NCBI RefSeq assembly: GCF_041146795.1
Contig: NC_135177.1
Location: 26,392,060-26,456,059, forward strand
Direction: 5' to 3'
DNA: 64,000 nt
DNA from: Maylandia zebra
Lineage: Eukaryota; Chordata; Actinopteri; Cichliformes; Cichlidae
The notes beneath the pieces are model-generated. The model made no database searches and had not been told where the DNA came from. It worked only from the letters and a program-made list of their open reading frames with translations. Shown here one piece after another: positions 12,575 to 25,610 of this stretch; the first letter of the stretch is position 1, and the number at the start of each line of letters is the position of its first letter. The position numbers were made by a program, and so were the translations under genes.

Positions 12575-14675
12575 GTAAAAGAATTATCTATTGTTCAATA
12601 TATCAGAAAAAACTTAGTTCACAGCAAGGTCAAAAGCACAGCAGATCTTGAAAATTAAACCCTTTCTTCTGGCTGTCAGTTAGAAAACAATATGAATGAA
12701 TGTTTGGCTGCTGTTTTGAAGACTTGTCTTGTTGTAATTATGGTAGGTCATATGTGCAAATTATATTAAACCTCAGCTGTCATTATAGTGGCGGTAAGGG
12801 CAGTTATAGAATACCATGAAAGGTGTTTGTTATATCATCCTCACACAAAACCCCCACACACACACAAAGGGAAACGAGAACAGATGCAATCTGTGCAAAT
12901 GATGCATTATTTTGTGTGAATGTGCTGTTAGTCCTCTAGTGTGGGAGGGTGACAAAATTGTGTAGCTAAGCTACAGTACGGGTGATGCTAGGGACTCTGT
13001 TTGTTTGTGTGCTTGTGGTAGAGTACATAAACAAGAATATGTGTGTGCATGAGGGCTGAAATGAAGGTAGGATGTTGTTATCATCTCCCACTGCCTCCCA
13101 CCCTCCATCCATCCCAGCTCTCTGTCGTCTCAGCGGCAGGGGCATGTAAGTCGGTTACAGCAACATAATTTTCAGGTGGGTCAGATGGCAGCATTTTGCA
13201 CCCCCACACCACCTCCCTCTCTCTGACTCCCTCTATCCATCCACCACCTCTGGCCAATGCTAGAACTTTACAACTGGATGAGCAAAGTGGCAGCGGCTAC
13301 CTACCTGGCTCTGTGATTGACTGCAGTGCCGCTGAGCGAGCTTCACTGTATCTGTGCCATGTTTATAGCTTCTTTCACCTTCGCAGTAATTGAGTCCCTC
13401 CCCATGCGAAATATGCACTGCCAGACAGGCAGATGTGTGCGTGGATGAAACCCATCGTGTGTGTATGTTACGTGTGGGAGCTGGGAGTTGACTGACAGGC
13501 TACATAACTCAATTCCGAAATTCTGAGGGAACCTGACTGCTGTTTTCCTGTGTGTCTGTGTGCGAGCATCTACTTATGTGTGTCTGTGACTGGACGCAAA
13601 TATGTGTGCAGCGATTTGAGGGTGAGTGGTATATGTATGTGGCTCCTATATAATTCTGTGGAGCTTTCCACAGATATCTGAAAGGAAAGTGTGCAGTGGA
13701 TTAGAAAAAAAAAAACGTACACAAAATAGATTTCTAGGTGCACACACTTTTTATGCTCATTTTTTCACGTGCCAGGCTCAACCAGTCGGAGGTGTGTTTG
13801 GCATGACAAGATTGCTAGGACAATGATGCATGTGTATGTGCCTGCATGTGTGAGCAGAATACCACTTAGCCTCTTTCAGGCAAATACATGCATAAGAGCA
13901 CACAAAACTGTAAAACGACCACTATGTTAAGAACAGGTCAGGTAGGAGAGGTGAATATGTAATGGATAAGGGCCACATAGGTCAGATAAGACAGATGGAC
14001 AAAGCAGGGGAGGAAAGACAAAAGTAATGAGGCCTGCATAAAAGTCTACCTGTGAAAGATGGAAATTGGTAGGATGTATATGAGGGAATTAAATATGAAG
14101 GTGCTCGACTCTCTTCTGGTGTTTATGCTTTGGGAGAAATAAAAGAAAGGCCAGAGACAGAGACAGAGAGAAAGAGAGAAGGGGGTTAGTTGAAAACTGT
14201 CTTGGGAGGAAGGGAAGATGGGTGGGAGATGAATGGATATGGTTGGAGGGACTGCACGGTCTCTGAAGGGCATGTACAAAAATGAGCTTCCACCTTCAGA
14301 ATACTGCTGTGCAGCGTATAAGCAAAATGCACACTTCAGCAAGCCCAGAGCAAAAGAGATGGCAAGAGAAGGTAAATCTGGAGATAAGGGGAAAAAGAAA
14401 AAAAAACTCCAATTGAGTATAAAAAGAAAATATAAAGTTAAAAAAGAAAGGAAGCTGGAATTGAACTTATCAAGAGAAATTGGAACTGAGGGTGAGAAGA
14501 GGTGCGGAGAAGTCAAAAGTAATATTGGAAATGAATTGATGCGGCGTGTGTAAATGGAAGGCGGGTGAGGAAAAACAAAGAGTCAGATGGAAGGAAAAAA
14601 CATTTTGTACATGCAAATGAGAATGAGAAAGCAAAAACACAGGCATTTGTGGTGACCACCTGGGCCCTGTCAATC

Positions 14676-14678
<3 letters not shown>
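12572..14678. other. No gene seen; GA-rich tract at 14130-14620
   Basis: No coding exon supported. A purine-rich zone from about 14130 to 14620 produces Lys/Glu-rich frames on plus and Ser/Phe-rich frames on minus, the pattern expected from low-complexity DNA. Several TGTG-rich patches occur between 13000 and 13860. Confidence 0.5.

Positions 14679-14707
<29 letters not shown>
14679..14707. repeat. (TC)n microsatellite
   Basis: About 14 TC units followed by an interrupted pyrimidine stretch. Confidence 0.9.
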
Positions 14708-14712
<5 letters not shown>

Positions 14713-16639
14713 CTTTTCCCTTTCACTGTCTATCCCTCCACACCTGGGTTCGCCTGCCCGCGGCTACAGTACAAGAGGTAGATAGCAAGAGGAGGCAGGA
14801 ATGGGGTGGAAGCAGCAGGGAGGCAGGAGAAACTGCCAAAGTATCCATCAGCAAGCAGTCCTGGCAACAAAAAGTCCCCTTTCCCCTTCACCAAGTCTGT
14901 CTTTCCAACTATCATTGAGTCTCCCTCTCACTGCAAACTCTAAGTAACAGTTGGAGCAGATGCATGCGGACACATGCACCTGGATCACAGAACTGGCGGG
15001 TGTGTGTGGGCATAGGCATGGGCATTTAAGCATCAACGAGGTTAGGCACAGAACGATCGGAGCACAAGGAGGGATAAAAGAGGTTTTTAGCGATCATGGT
15101 GAGTACAAACAAAAAGACAGCAAGTCAGTGTTGAGGCCCTTAAACCAGCTTCACACTGTGGGAGAATTGGGAATGAAGGATAAAAGAAAGGCAGCCAGAA
15201 AAAGAAGAACACGGCATGAAAAGGTGGAGAGAGAATAAGTATAGCAATCAAGTGGGGAAAAAACTGGTTTAGCTTGAGAACAAAAGGCAGACAAAGAGTG
15301 CTACATGCATAACAACAAAGCTAAAAAGTGAATGTGCATTTAAAACACAATCACCAGGTGTGTCCCTCTATTTGTCTGCAATACTCTAGAAGCTTAGAAA
15401 AAGGAAGACAGGAATGGCATTTAAAAAGCACAGCACAAAAATCCCCACTGCAGTAAGGAAGTATGAAAACTCCAAAGGCTCTCTGGAGTGCTTGCAATGT
15501 TTGTATTTGTGCATATGCAAATTTAGGTGTGTAAATTAGCGCAAGTGCATGAGTCAACTTGCCAACCTGTCTCTCTGCTTTGATTCAAATTTGTGCACAT
15601 TTCTGTAACTTAACCACTGATTTACAAGTCAGTCATCATTTGGGATCAACCTGCTTTTTAATTACGAGTGGTTTATGTTTGTTTTTCATTTCCCCCATAA
15701 GCTCATAAATTGCTTTCCTCACCTCAACTTAAAATCGATCTCCATGATAAATAAGCATCGTTATAATTGCATATACAAGTAGTGCTGTCGCAAACTAAAA
15801 TTTGTGATTGCATGCACACACACACACCTTTTGGTGTTTAATTGCTCAGTGGCAAATATTTGATAATGGCTGACTTATTATAATGTAACAATACAAATCT
15901 AATTAATGTTATAGTCTGTGCCTTAAAGCTAGGGCTTTATGATTGTTTTAAGGGCATAATTTGCTTTTGTGTAACTTCTCTGACTAGCACATAGAATCAG
16001 ATGGCTGAAATTCATGGCTATTTTTAATTGTTAAAAGATTTAATTAATCTTTAAAGATCAGGATATTGTTGAAATAGGTAGGGTAGTTACGATGTTAGGA
16101 TTTCAAACTGGATACTGATACCCAGGAAAATACAAAATAACATTTTAAAACCACTAGGGAAAAAATTACAAAGCAGTGATAGTGAAATTTCGCTGGACAA
16201 ATTTGCAGCATTCTATATTTATTTTTTCTAACAAAGTTTCAAACTTAATAGACCTGACCAATCAGACTTCTGCATTTGGCGAAATATAAGCTGATAGTGT
16301 AACACGTACACCAGTACTGAATGTACGAATAGTAAAAAAAAAAAATGTAAAAACCCACTAGTTTATCTCAGACACACAGCTAGATGCTGCTCCAGGTTAA
16401 TCAGCTCTCTAAAATTATTTCTATGTCTTCTCAGATGTGATTCCAAATCTGCCAACAAAAGCTCAAATTTCCCCACTGACATCCTTTAATATGTACAAAA
16501 GTGGTCGCAATACAACTTCAACTCCTGGATCAAACTAGGAAATTCTCCCTGCTACGTTCCTGTGAGAATTGTAATATTTTCCACAAAAACACAACACATT
16601 GGTACATACATTACATGACAAGTTTAGAAAAAAAAAAAC
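14708..16639. other. No gene seen
   Basis: No exon, RNA gene or repeat family is recognised. The second half (15600-16600) is markedly AT-rich with dense stops. Confidence 0.5.
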
Positions 16640-16702
16640 AGGCAACTAGGCATAATAGGCATAATAGGCATGATAGGCACGACTAGGCATTTTGACTAGG
16701 CA
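16640..16702 (+). repeat. Short tandem repeat of a ~10-mer (aggcataat)
   Basis: Five to six imperfect copies of a unit like aggcataat / aggcatgat / aggcacgact, at roughly 10-bp spacing. Too short and irregular to be a CRISPR array, and no cas genes are expected in an animal genome. Confidence 0.75.
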
Positions 16703-17266
16703 AAAATAACTATAAAGGGAACAATATTTTAAGGTTTTCTGAGTTAGTACTGTGCTTCTGGTGAAGTTGTACCATATTTTTGTTGCTGATCAAACAGAGT
16801 TGATAAGATAGGCCATCCACGTTTCTGTCTAGTTGATCCAATACTTTTTCCTGCTTCAATCTCAGACTTTAAGAGAAAAATAACACTTTTCTGTCATCAA
16901 TTATTGTGTTAACCTGTGAAATTAATAAAGTCTATTAATGTTACAGACAGGCAGCAATAACATTCTTTTTATTTTTAGCCACAGCCACTAGCTACTACCT
17001 TAACAATAACAAAGGCTAATGTGGCTATTAGGTAACTGCTAATAGTTAAAGAGCTAACATTAACATATGTGACAGCCTGTTAACATTTATGATAGCTATT
17101 AAATACTTTAACGTGGCTGAAACTGGAGTTTTAATGATCTTACGAAGTTCCTCATATACTGTTGCTCAGTGTTGGTAATGAAAGAAGGGCTGTGTGAAGC
17201 TGCGTGCCACCTTTAGCAGGTGAACACAACAATGTGGGTATCTAAACAAATCAGACAGTCATTTTT

Positions 17267-17373
<107 letters not shown>

Positions 17374-20300
17374 CCATAAAGGTCATTTTGTACTATGTAC
17401 TGCATAGCAACTGGAATCTTGGACACTAAAGCAGATAGAGCTGCTCTGATAAACGGAGGAGAGATGGTAGACCTCATGGCCTTTGGGAAGAGAAAAAATA
17501 ATCAAGAATGAAAGCACATTCCTCCCTACAGCTTCCTTTTATTAGTTTCTCAAGCAATAAAGTAAGTTACTGTATATGCAGTCAGGAGGCGACAGTGTCG
17601 TACTGTGTGTTCTGTGGTGCCTTCCAGACTGTAGGATCTACGGCATATTGCAGACACAAAAACCTCTTGCTGTTCACGGCTACATGGATCAAAAGAGCTA
17701 AAAATGACTTTGGTACCATCCACAGAACCCCACTGGCCCCTGCAAGCTGCTTCACAGCTCAATTCACCAGTACTGCCCAGTGGGTGGCAGTTGCTATGAA
17801 CCACTGTTTCCCTGCAACTGCGCCCAGTGCCCTAGGCCTGTGTCAAGCTCATTCAGTATCATTGCCTGTAAGCCTGTTTCTCTCTTCCACTTCTGCAATG
17901 GCCAGAAAGGAGAGCCATGGTTCATGTGTGTTCAATGATAAAACTATTCATCAAACAGAAAGAACATGTCTGTGTCAAGTCAAGCACCACCTCAATCTAC
18001 TGGTGATGCTTAATGGGAGATGAGGGGAGAGGGGTTGTACCTGTTAACAAGCATAAGGTGAATCAGCAGTCATGCACTTAAACGCCCCTTCAGCCGCTCG
18101 AGAGGAAATGAATCCTGGGAGAGAATCAACCAGAGCTTTCCTCAAGGTCATTGGTGCCTGGCTACTTTTTAAGTGGCCTTGCCAGCTCTAACAGTCTTTG
18201 CAGAAACAATCGTAGCACCAATCCAATTTGGCTCAGTTTCTTTTCTTTTTACTTCAGTGCAGACGGCTGCATTGCCTCACTATTGTTTTGCCCTGCTGAA
18301 AGCAGAGCATGAATTGATGACCTTATGAATCTCAAAGAGCCTGGCAAATCATTGCAGTAAATCAAGCACCAGCACATTAAGCATGACTGCAGGCTCTTTC
18401 CCCCTAAGTTTCTTTCTTTTTCTTTCTTCTTTGTGTCCATCTCTTTCACACTCTTTCCTTCCTACGAGCACTTGGGGATATTGAGAGCAGCCAACTTTTT
18501 GAGGATTGTTTTCATGTGCTGCTAATTAATTGCCTCTAATTAATGGTTGTTTACGGGTTGCTAATGAAGTGGATCAAAGCCTACTACTCCTGATGTGGAG
18601 GCTCTTGTCTTAGGCTGTAGAAGGAGATGAAGAGAAGAGCAGACAGACAGAGACAAGCAGCGCAGAGAATTGAGGGGTGATTCTGACAGTATAGCGCTAA
18701 CTACGGTTGAGGCTCTTTTTTTCTTCAGTACCTTTATCAACTATCATTTGGCTTCTGTGCAGAACAGAGCTGAGCAGTCTGACTTTGATATATCGGCAGC
18801 TGCTGTTATCTCTGGTGTTATCTTGAATGATAGCATTTGGTTTTTAAAGTGGATACAGTAAACTGCAATGTGTACTTTTGCAACATTTAGAAAAATACTC
18901 TATGAAAACAGTTTCTTCCTAAATACATTTTTAAAGCAAACACCCCTCTTTCCATACAACTTTTAATGTTTTCAGAAAGCATTAAACATTCATTAACATG
19001 ATGAAGCTTTGATGATGTTTGAAATAAAGGAACAGAAATGCCACTCCTGAGGTTTCTGTAACCACTGTATCTGACTCTATCACTTTATCTCTGTCAGACA
19101 TGGTCTTAGCGCGAATGAATTTGCCACTCATGGGAGAGACATTTTGCGAGCTTTCTAAGATAGAAAACTCATCCGAGACCTCTCCAGCATTGTTGTGACC
19201 GTCTTCTGAAAATCTCCATCTGATTTCCCAGTAGATAGTGCGCTGCTTGGCAATTTTCAGCATCCGACAATCTCATCAAAGCAAACCTATTAATGGCAAT
19301 GATATGAAGAAGGATTCTAAATGGCAGACAGATGAATAGCCCTGTGCGTGTGTGGGTGTTTAATTCTCCAAGCCGAAGCGCCATGTAGCTTTGCTGAAAG
19401 TGGGAGGACTGTCCACGAGCTGCTGGTAAACAATTTCAATACTTGTTTGCCTGCGTTTTTGTGTGCATGTGGGTGTGACAGTGCATGTGCATGCTGTGAC
19501 CTCATCGATCATGACACTTTGCCTCTCAGGTGTGGTCACCTACACAGTGCCTGCCCGCGCTCGCTTTTCTCGGTATATTGCCATCCATCTCTCTGTTTCG
19601 CCTCTTCCCCCTCCTCCTTCTCCTTCCCCACATCCTCTTCTCATATCAGCACCCTCTACTTTTCTGCTTTGGCCCCACCTACCTAATCTCTCTCTTCCCT
19701 CCTTCCTCACTTTTTTGGCCCCATAGATCAGTCATACTGCACCGCAGGGATTGCTTTCTCTCTCTCTCTCTCTCTTGTTCTTTTTTTTTAAACACGCCCT
19801 TCCATTTTAGAGCTGAAATCCTGCAATCATTCACTCGTTTGTTGGACTTCTCTCTGCCTGACTTTCTCCTCTGCTCTGTTCCTCCCTGCTCCAGTGGTCT
19901 GTGACGCAAGCCCCTGGCGCTTTCCCTCCCCCTCCTTGCGGTCTTCCTTCGTTCTTTTATACACTGTGCAGCCAGCCATCTCTCCCTCTCTCCCCGTAAC
20001 CCTTTCACTCTCCCTCTGTGACCCCATCAGTCCCTCAGTGCCCCAGCTAAGGCTGGTCACTCTTCATCAGCTAGCCTCCACTGGACACACAGACCTCCCA
20101 AAAGCAAAGGGAAATGGGGTCTTGTTGGCAACATTTGTGCCCAGCCTGACAGTTTCACCTAGGTTTAAGTTCATTTCTGACCCTCCTTACCCCGACGCGA
20201 GCACCTAATTACCAGTCATCCTCTCCTCGTCTTGTCTCTACATCAAGTCTTCCAGGCGGGATGTGTATTAGCCTCAGCACTGCCAGAGTACACAGTTTCC

Positions 20301-23300
20301 AACTCTTCAATTTTAGGCACTTGCCCTCTTCAGCTAAATAAGGCTCTCTCATCCAATCACAGCTAGTGAGGGCTCTGTTGCAGTGCCTGAGTGGGGATAA
20401 TCACCTTGGTTACTGGCATTACCAGAGGCTGCTGTCTGGCCACGTTAGCGCTGCGCCCTGTGGGAGCTGCCGAAACAGGTGTCACAGCAGCAAGGAAGGG
20501 TGTTAAACAAGCCCAGGGCCAGGCAGGAGGCATAAACGTTTACTCTTAGTCATGGAAACCATGTCACCAATAGCAAGGAATGTTCCCCAGAATGGCATTA
20601 GTGGTTCAAAGTTGGGGGTTTTTTAACGTCAGAGGACTGCCTCTTTCAACTTTGTCTCTTTTACCTGCCTGCAATTCAGGGTTAGCTTCCGTTGACATAA
20701 TCACACCTTGTGCTCAGCAGCTGCCTTTGTCAGTATTCCCTAAAAAGCTACACAAAGACAATCACTTTTTGTGACACAGTCACAGCTTCATGGCAAAGAC
20801 AAATACACATCGAGAGGGTTCAGCATCTGGAGAAAAGCTGCTGGCTCAGGGGACACGAGGTCGCAGCATGGGCAGCTGGACCCAAAGAGGCGATCTACTT
20901 TTGCACTGGGCCAGTCAGTTCAGAGAGAGTTAAGAGTATCAGATTGATTGGCAGGCTTCGAATGCCAGCAAATGGAGGAGACGTCCTTGGCATCCGAGTC
21001 AGCATTAAAAACTTCAGCTGCAAAGTTGGTGAAACGCCAGTTGTTCTCAAAGAGCGACACGTAAGGACGACATAGATCACCATTATGATAATCACAAGCT
21101 GCACTGTCTGGGGAATAGTAATGGGAAGGAGATGAGGTGGCAGCCATAAAGAGTGTTTCTACATTAGTGCTGGCCTGATTAGATTGACAGAAAGTTTCAC
21201 TAATGGACGATTAAACAAATGGTCAAATGAGATATAAGGATCCAATTACCAATTGGCGTCTTTGTGTGCCCCTTTCAATCATTGTGCTTCATGTGTTCTG
21301 TTTGCATGAACTTGTTCGTGAGGACGCAGCAGAGTGAAAACAAGAGCTGAAAAAAGGCTGAAAAGGGGAACGCTTAGTCATATGATGTGTCCCTGCAGGG
21401 ATATAGAGGAACTTGCTCCTTCCTAGGTCCTTTTATTTCTATTCAAGTGAAAACAAAATCCTTTTTGAACCTGGTATATAATACTGGAAGAAGTTACGGA
21501 AATGTATTTATTGTGTGAAGCAACCGCAGATCAAAACAAATGAATTATGGATTGCACAGAAGACTGGAGGGCAGATTAGGAGATAATTACTGTAAAATAC
21601 ATCACCTGTACTCAATGGTGAACCTCGAAACCTCTGCTTCTGAGTAATGGACCCATGAAAGCCCAAGGGAGAATAAAAGCAGCCCACACTGAGCTCTGTA
21701 ACTCTTTCAGTTGTGACTATCCCAAAAAGTGATACAGTCCAATTTGTTTATGGAGCTTATGTTGAGCCAGTTGTTCAGCCGAGATAGTGGGCCACCCTGT
21801 CAGGACCCTTTAAGAATGCCCTGGTTGATCAAACATGGCCACGCGCAGCAGCAACAGGCAGCATATTTTTCCTTAAAGAAAAGCTCCTTTCAGCTTCTTC
21901 TTTGTTGACAGGCATAGTCTGCCAAGTTCAGGTTGTCCAATTATTTCGACCTACAAAAAGCAGGGAATCTGAGGGGGAAAAGAATTCAACGCTGAAATCT
22001 GATTGTGCACTGGGCTTTAGATATTCACCTTGAACCAGCAGATGGCAGGGCAGAGAGCAAAGAAGGGAGGTCTAGGTCTTCATAATTAAATTGCCAAGAA
22101 GTTTATCTTATTTACGGGGAAAATTATGCTCCAAGGTTTGGATCAAAGGATAAACCTTGGCTCACGGTGAAGACATTTTCAGCACATTAAAAAACAAAGA
22201 TGCTGAAATAGCAAGCCCAATGTAACGTGGAAGAAAGTAAAAAGGCAACGTTAACTCTGGAATGATGCAAACTGTGCCTGACAAGCATCAAAATCTGCAC
22301 TTGAGTTCAGACAAACTCTTGCATAAGCAGTAATATAACTATGTTCAAAACAGGTGAGCTGTCTATAGGCAAGATGTGTGTGGATGTTCATATGCGTTCC
22401 TGCATTTATTTGAGTGATCATATAGTATGTGTCCATATTTTTATTTTTTGTGGGTACTGCATTTCCCTTGATGCTTGTGTTTACACGCCAAACCTCCCTT
22501 CTGTGACTCACAGCGACATTGATTTATGCATGGCTTCACTGAGTGTTTGTGTGTATGTGCATATGCACACGCGCACTTGCACACACCAGCTATAATTGGT
22601 ATTCAAATCTCCTCCCACAAGTACGTCCAACTGCTGCCGTTTTTCAGCCACCAGAGTCCCAGCCAAGGTCCAAACAGGATGATGGGGAACAAGCTCAAAC
22701 GGATGGCTCTCATTGCACACATTCAAATAAACAAATGGAGGTGATTTAATGCACACTGCGATAAGGGAGGTGGTAATGGCGGCATAGGAGAGAAATGGGG
22801 ATGAGTTGTTAGAATGGAAGTGATGGAGGGTAGCGATTAAGGGTGGGCACGAAGCAGAGGTGGAGTTAACAGCATTTGTTACTGTACGTGCTTTGCAAGT
22901 TTGGCCTGCAGCTGCTGTTGATCAGACACCTCCACAAAGCCAGGCAATCTGCGCACAAACATACAGCACTGACTGTGTGTGCATGTCCCTCAGGCCTGCC
23001 CGTCAGACACACTGTGAAGTCTTTCTGCCTTTCTTCTCTCACTTTTCCTCGCTCCCTCGTTCTTTTCTGCCTTTCTTCCTCTATCCATCTTTCCATCCCT
23101 CTGTCTCTCCCTCATCCTTCACAGAAGCGCCAAGTCTTCCAGCCTCGCTATCGTCACAGCAACCTCTCAATCTATCTGTCCACTCATCCATCTATCCACC
23201 CAGTTTGTCCATATCTATTCTAGCATAATAACAACTGCCAACCCTCTATAGCCTCCCACCTTTCCCTTCTTTCAGATTGGTGGAAGAAAAATAACCGAGA

Positions 23301-23999
23301 CAAGATCTTTATTAAATCTCTTTTTTCCTAATGCAGACACAGCATCGGTGCACATCTGCAAGGTTTTTAGAAACAGACCATCTTTACTCTACCTCATCTC
23401 CCTCCTTTCTCCACCGACCTTATGCCTGTAACACCCCTAAACTCCCCAGCCTCCTGTCTCTCTCAGCCCCTGTCAGAGGCTAGATTAATGACAGTGATCA
23501 GTGAGCAGCCCCCAGCTGAGGTTGCCTGCAGCTTAGGCAAAACCCTGCACTGTACGCAGCACGCACGCCCATGCACACACACTAATGTAAAGTACATACT
23601 TGCAACACACACACATATTCATAGATGGGTGCCCAAACCCACAAACACAAACCCCATACACAGTGAGAACAACATACAAATACCTATAGCTCATGCATAC
23701 CTTAACCACCCAGTGTTCATTAAACACATACATACACACAAACACACACACTTTCTCCAAAGGAAAAAATCAATATCTATCAATATACTGGCTCTGGTGA
23801 GGTCGGTATTAGTGCAGCCACAAAAATGGCTTTGGTAAGGTAGTTCTTGTATACAAGAGACATCAACATAACAGCACCGTCCAGGTTTGAGTGTGTCCAT
23901 GCCTCACCAAGCACTTAACTATTTCACTGCCTCAGGACAACATAAACAAGGGGTCACAGAGTGCAACAGCCACAGGACACAAACCAGCAGAGCAACATT
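17374..23999. other. No gene recognised; possible conserved non-coding DNA
   Basis: No exon could be assigned. Complexity is higher and microsatellite content lower than in 1-17 kb. The part around 18520-18570 has several TAATTA homeodomain-type cores close together (gctaattaattgcctctaat). Two minus-strand frames, 18982-19263 and 20920-21147, have non-repetitive translations but no identifiable domain and no clear pair of splice sites. Pyrimidine-rich tracts at 19590-20040 and 23020-23220 explain other frames. Conservation cannot be tested from one sequence. Confidence 0.4.
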
Positions 24000-24001
24000 T
24001 A

Positions 24002-25608
24002 CAGTGGGGCAAAAAAGTATTTAGTCAGCCACCGATTGTGCAAGTTCCCCCACCTAAAATGATGACAGAGGTCAGTAATTTGCACCAGAGGTACACTTCA
24101 GCTGTGAGAGACAGAATGTGAAAAAAAAATCCATGAATTCACATGGTAGGATTTGTAAAGAATTTATTCGTAAATTAGGGTGGAAAATAAGTATTTGGTC
24201 ACCTCAAACAAGGAAAATCTCTGGCTCTCACAGACCTGTAACGTCTTCTGTAAGAAGCTTTTCTGTCCCCCACTCGTTACCTGTATGAATGGCACCTGTT
24301 TGAACTCATCATCTGTATAAAAGACACCTGTCCACAGCCTCAAACAGTCAGACTCCAAACTCCGCCATGGCCAAGACCAAAGAGCTTTCGAAGGACACCA
24401 GGAAAAGTATTGTAGACCTGCACCAGACTGGGAAGAGTGAATCTACAATAGGCAAGCAGCTTGGTGTGAAAAAATCAACTGTGGGAGCAATCATCAGAAA
24501 ATGGAAGACATACAAGACCACTGATAATCTCCCTCGATCTGGGGCTCCACGCAAGATCTCATCCCGTGGGGTCAAAATGACCATGAGAACGGTGAGCAAA
24601 GATCCCAGAACCACACGGGGGGACCTGGTGAATGACCTGCAGAGAGCTGGGACCAAAGTAACAAAGGTCACCATCAGTAACACACTACAACGGCAGGGAA
24701 TCAAATCCCGCAGTGCCAGACGTGTTCGGCTGCTGAAGCCAGTGCATGTCCAGGCCCGTCTGAAGTTTGCCAGAGAGCACATGGATGATACAGCAGAGGA
24801 TTGGGAGAATGTCATGTGGTCAGATGAAACCAAAGTAGAACTTTTTGGTATAAACTCAACTCGTCGTGTTTGGAGGAAGAAGAATACTGAGTTGCATCCC
24901 AAGAACACCATACCTACTGTGAAGCATGGGGGTGGAAACATCATGCTATGGGGCTGTTTTTCTGCCAAGGGGACAGGACGACTGATCCGTGTTAAGGACA
25001 GAATGAATGGGGCCATGTATCGTGAGATTTTGAGCCAAAACCTCCTTCCATCAGTGAGAACTTTGAAGATGAAACGAGGCTGGGTCTTCCAACATGACAA
25101 TGATCCAAAACACACCGCCTGGGCAACAAAGGAGTGGCTCCGTAAGAAGCATTTGAAAGTCCTGGAGTGGCCTAGCCAGTCTCCAGACCTCAACCCCATA
25201 GAAAATCTGTGGCGGGAGTTGAAAGTCCGTGTTGCTCGGCGACAGCCCCAAAACATCACTGCTCTCGAGAAGATCTGCATGGAGGAATGGGCCAAAATAC
25301 CAGCTACTGTGTGTGCAAACCTGGTAAAGACCTATAGTAAACGTTTGACCTCTGTTATTGCCAACAAAGGTTATGTTACAAAGTATTGAGTTGTATTTTT
25401 GTTATTGACCAAATACTTATTTTCCACCCTGATTTACGAATAAATTCTTTACAAATCCTACCATGTGAATTCATGGATTTTTTTTTTTTCATATTCTGTC
25501 TCTCACAGTTGAAGTGTACCTCTGGTGCAAATTACTGACCTCTGTCATCATTTTAGGTGGGGGAACTTGCACAATCGGTGGCTGACTAAATACTTTTTTG
25601 CCCCACTG
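24002..25608 (+). mobile_element. Full-length Tc1-type transposon with IR/DR ends
   Basis: A 1607-bp element flanked by TA at both ends (24000-24001 and 25609-25610), the target duplication of Tc1/mariner elements. The left inverted repeat is 24002-24201 (200 bp) and the right is 25406-25608 (203 bp). By eye they differ by three substitutions plus a run of A that is 9 long on the left and 12 on the right. Each end carries two related motifs, an outer one (aaaaaagtatttagtcagcc) and an inner one (aaaataagtatttggtca), i.e. the IR/DR layout known from Sleeping Beauty-type elements. The transposase gene between them is uninterrupted. All of this suggests a recent insertion. Confidence 0.95.
24367..25389 (+). 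CDS. Tc1-type transposase, intact, 340 aa
   Basis: Cuts and pastes the surrounding element by binding its inverted ends and inserting at TA sites; acts in the nucleus. Single exon, 340 aa, the normal length for the family. Residues about 1-110 form the paired-like double helix-turn-helix DNA-binding region, with a GRPR-like basic hook near 58-63 (R-S-G-A-P-R). The DDE catalytic domain follows: D153 in W-S-D-E-T-K, D244 in F-Q-H-D-N-D-P-K-H and E279 in N-P-I-E-N, a DD34E spacing with the same residue numbers as Sleeping Beauty. The glycine-rich box [11 protein letters not shown] lies at 187-197. The start codon sits in gccatggcc, a good Kozak context, and no frameshift or internal stop is present. 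Whether it is transcribed or active is not visible in sequence. Confidence 0.97.
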   Translation: MAKTKELSKDTRKSIVDLHQTGKSESTIGKQLGVKKSTVGAIIRKWKTYKTTDNLPRSGAPRKISSRGVKMTMRTVSKDPRTTRGDLVNDLQRAGTKVTKVTISNTLQRQGIKSRSARRVRLLKPVHVQARLKFAREHMDDTAEDWENVMWSDETKVELFGINSTRRVWRKKNTELHPKNTIPTVKHGGGNIMLWGCFSAKGTGRLIRVKDRMNGAMYREILSQNLLPSVRTLKMKRGWVFQHDNDPKHTAWATKEWLRKKHLKVLEWPSQSPDLNPIENLWRELKVRVARRQPQNITALEKICMEEWAKIPATVCANLVKTYSKRLTSVIANKGYVTKY

Positions 25609-25610
25609 TA

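Noticed and set aside
12433-12651. Frame rich in alternating Ile and Tyr
   Set aside because: Direct translation of the AT microsatellite.
14046-14553. Overlapping long frames on both strands
   Set aside because: GA-rich tract gives Lys/Glu on plus and Ser/Phe on minus, typical of low-complexity sequence.
16640-16702. CRISPR-like short repeats
   Set aside because: Units are 10 bp, contiguous and irregular without spacers, in an animal genome.
17508-18023. 171-codon plus-strand frame
   Set aside because: One of the longest frames outside known genes, but its composition is not protein-like for any family I know, it has no Kozak or splice context of note, and no domain.
19348-20060. Several frames of 60-124 codons
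   Set aside because: Caused by a CT-rich tract; mutually overlapping in different frames and strands.
24348-25295. 315-codon open frame on the minus strand
   Set aside because: It is exactly antisense to the intact Tc1 transposase; its frame is a by-product of codon use in the real gene.
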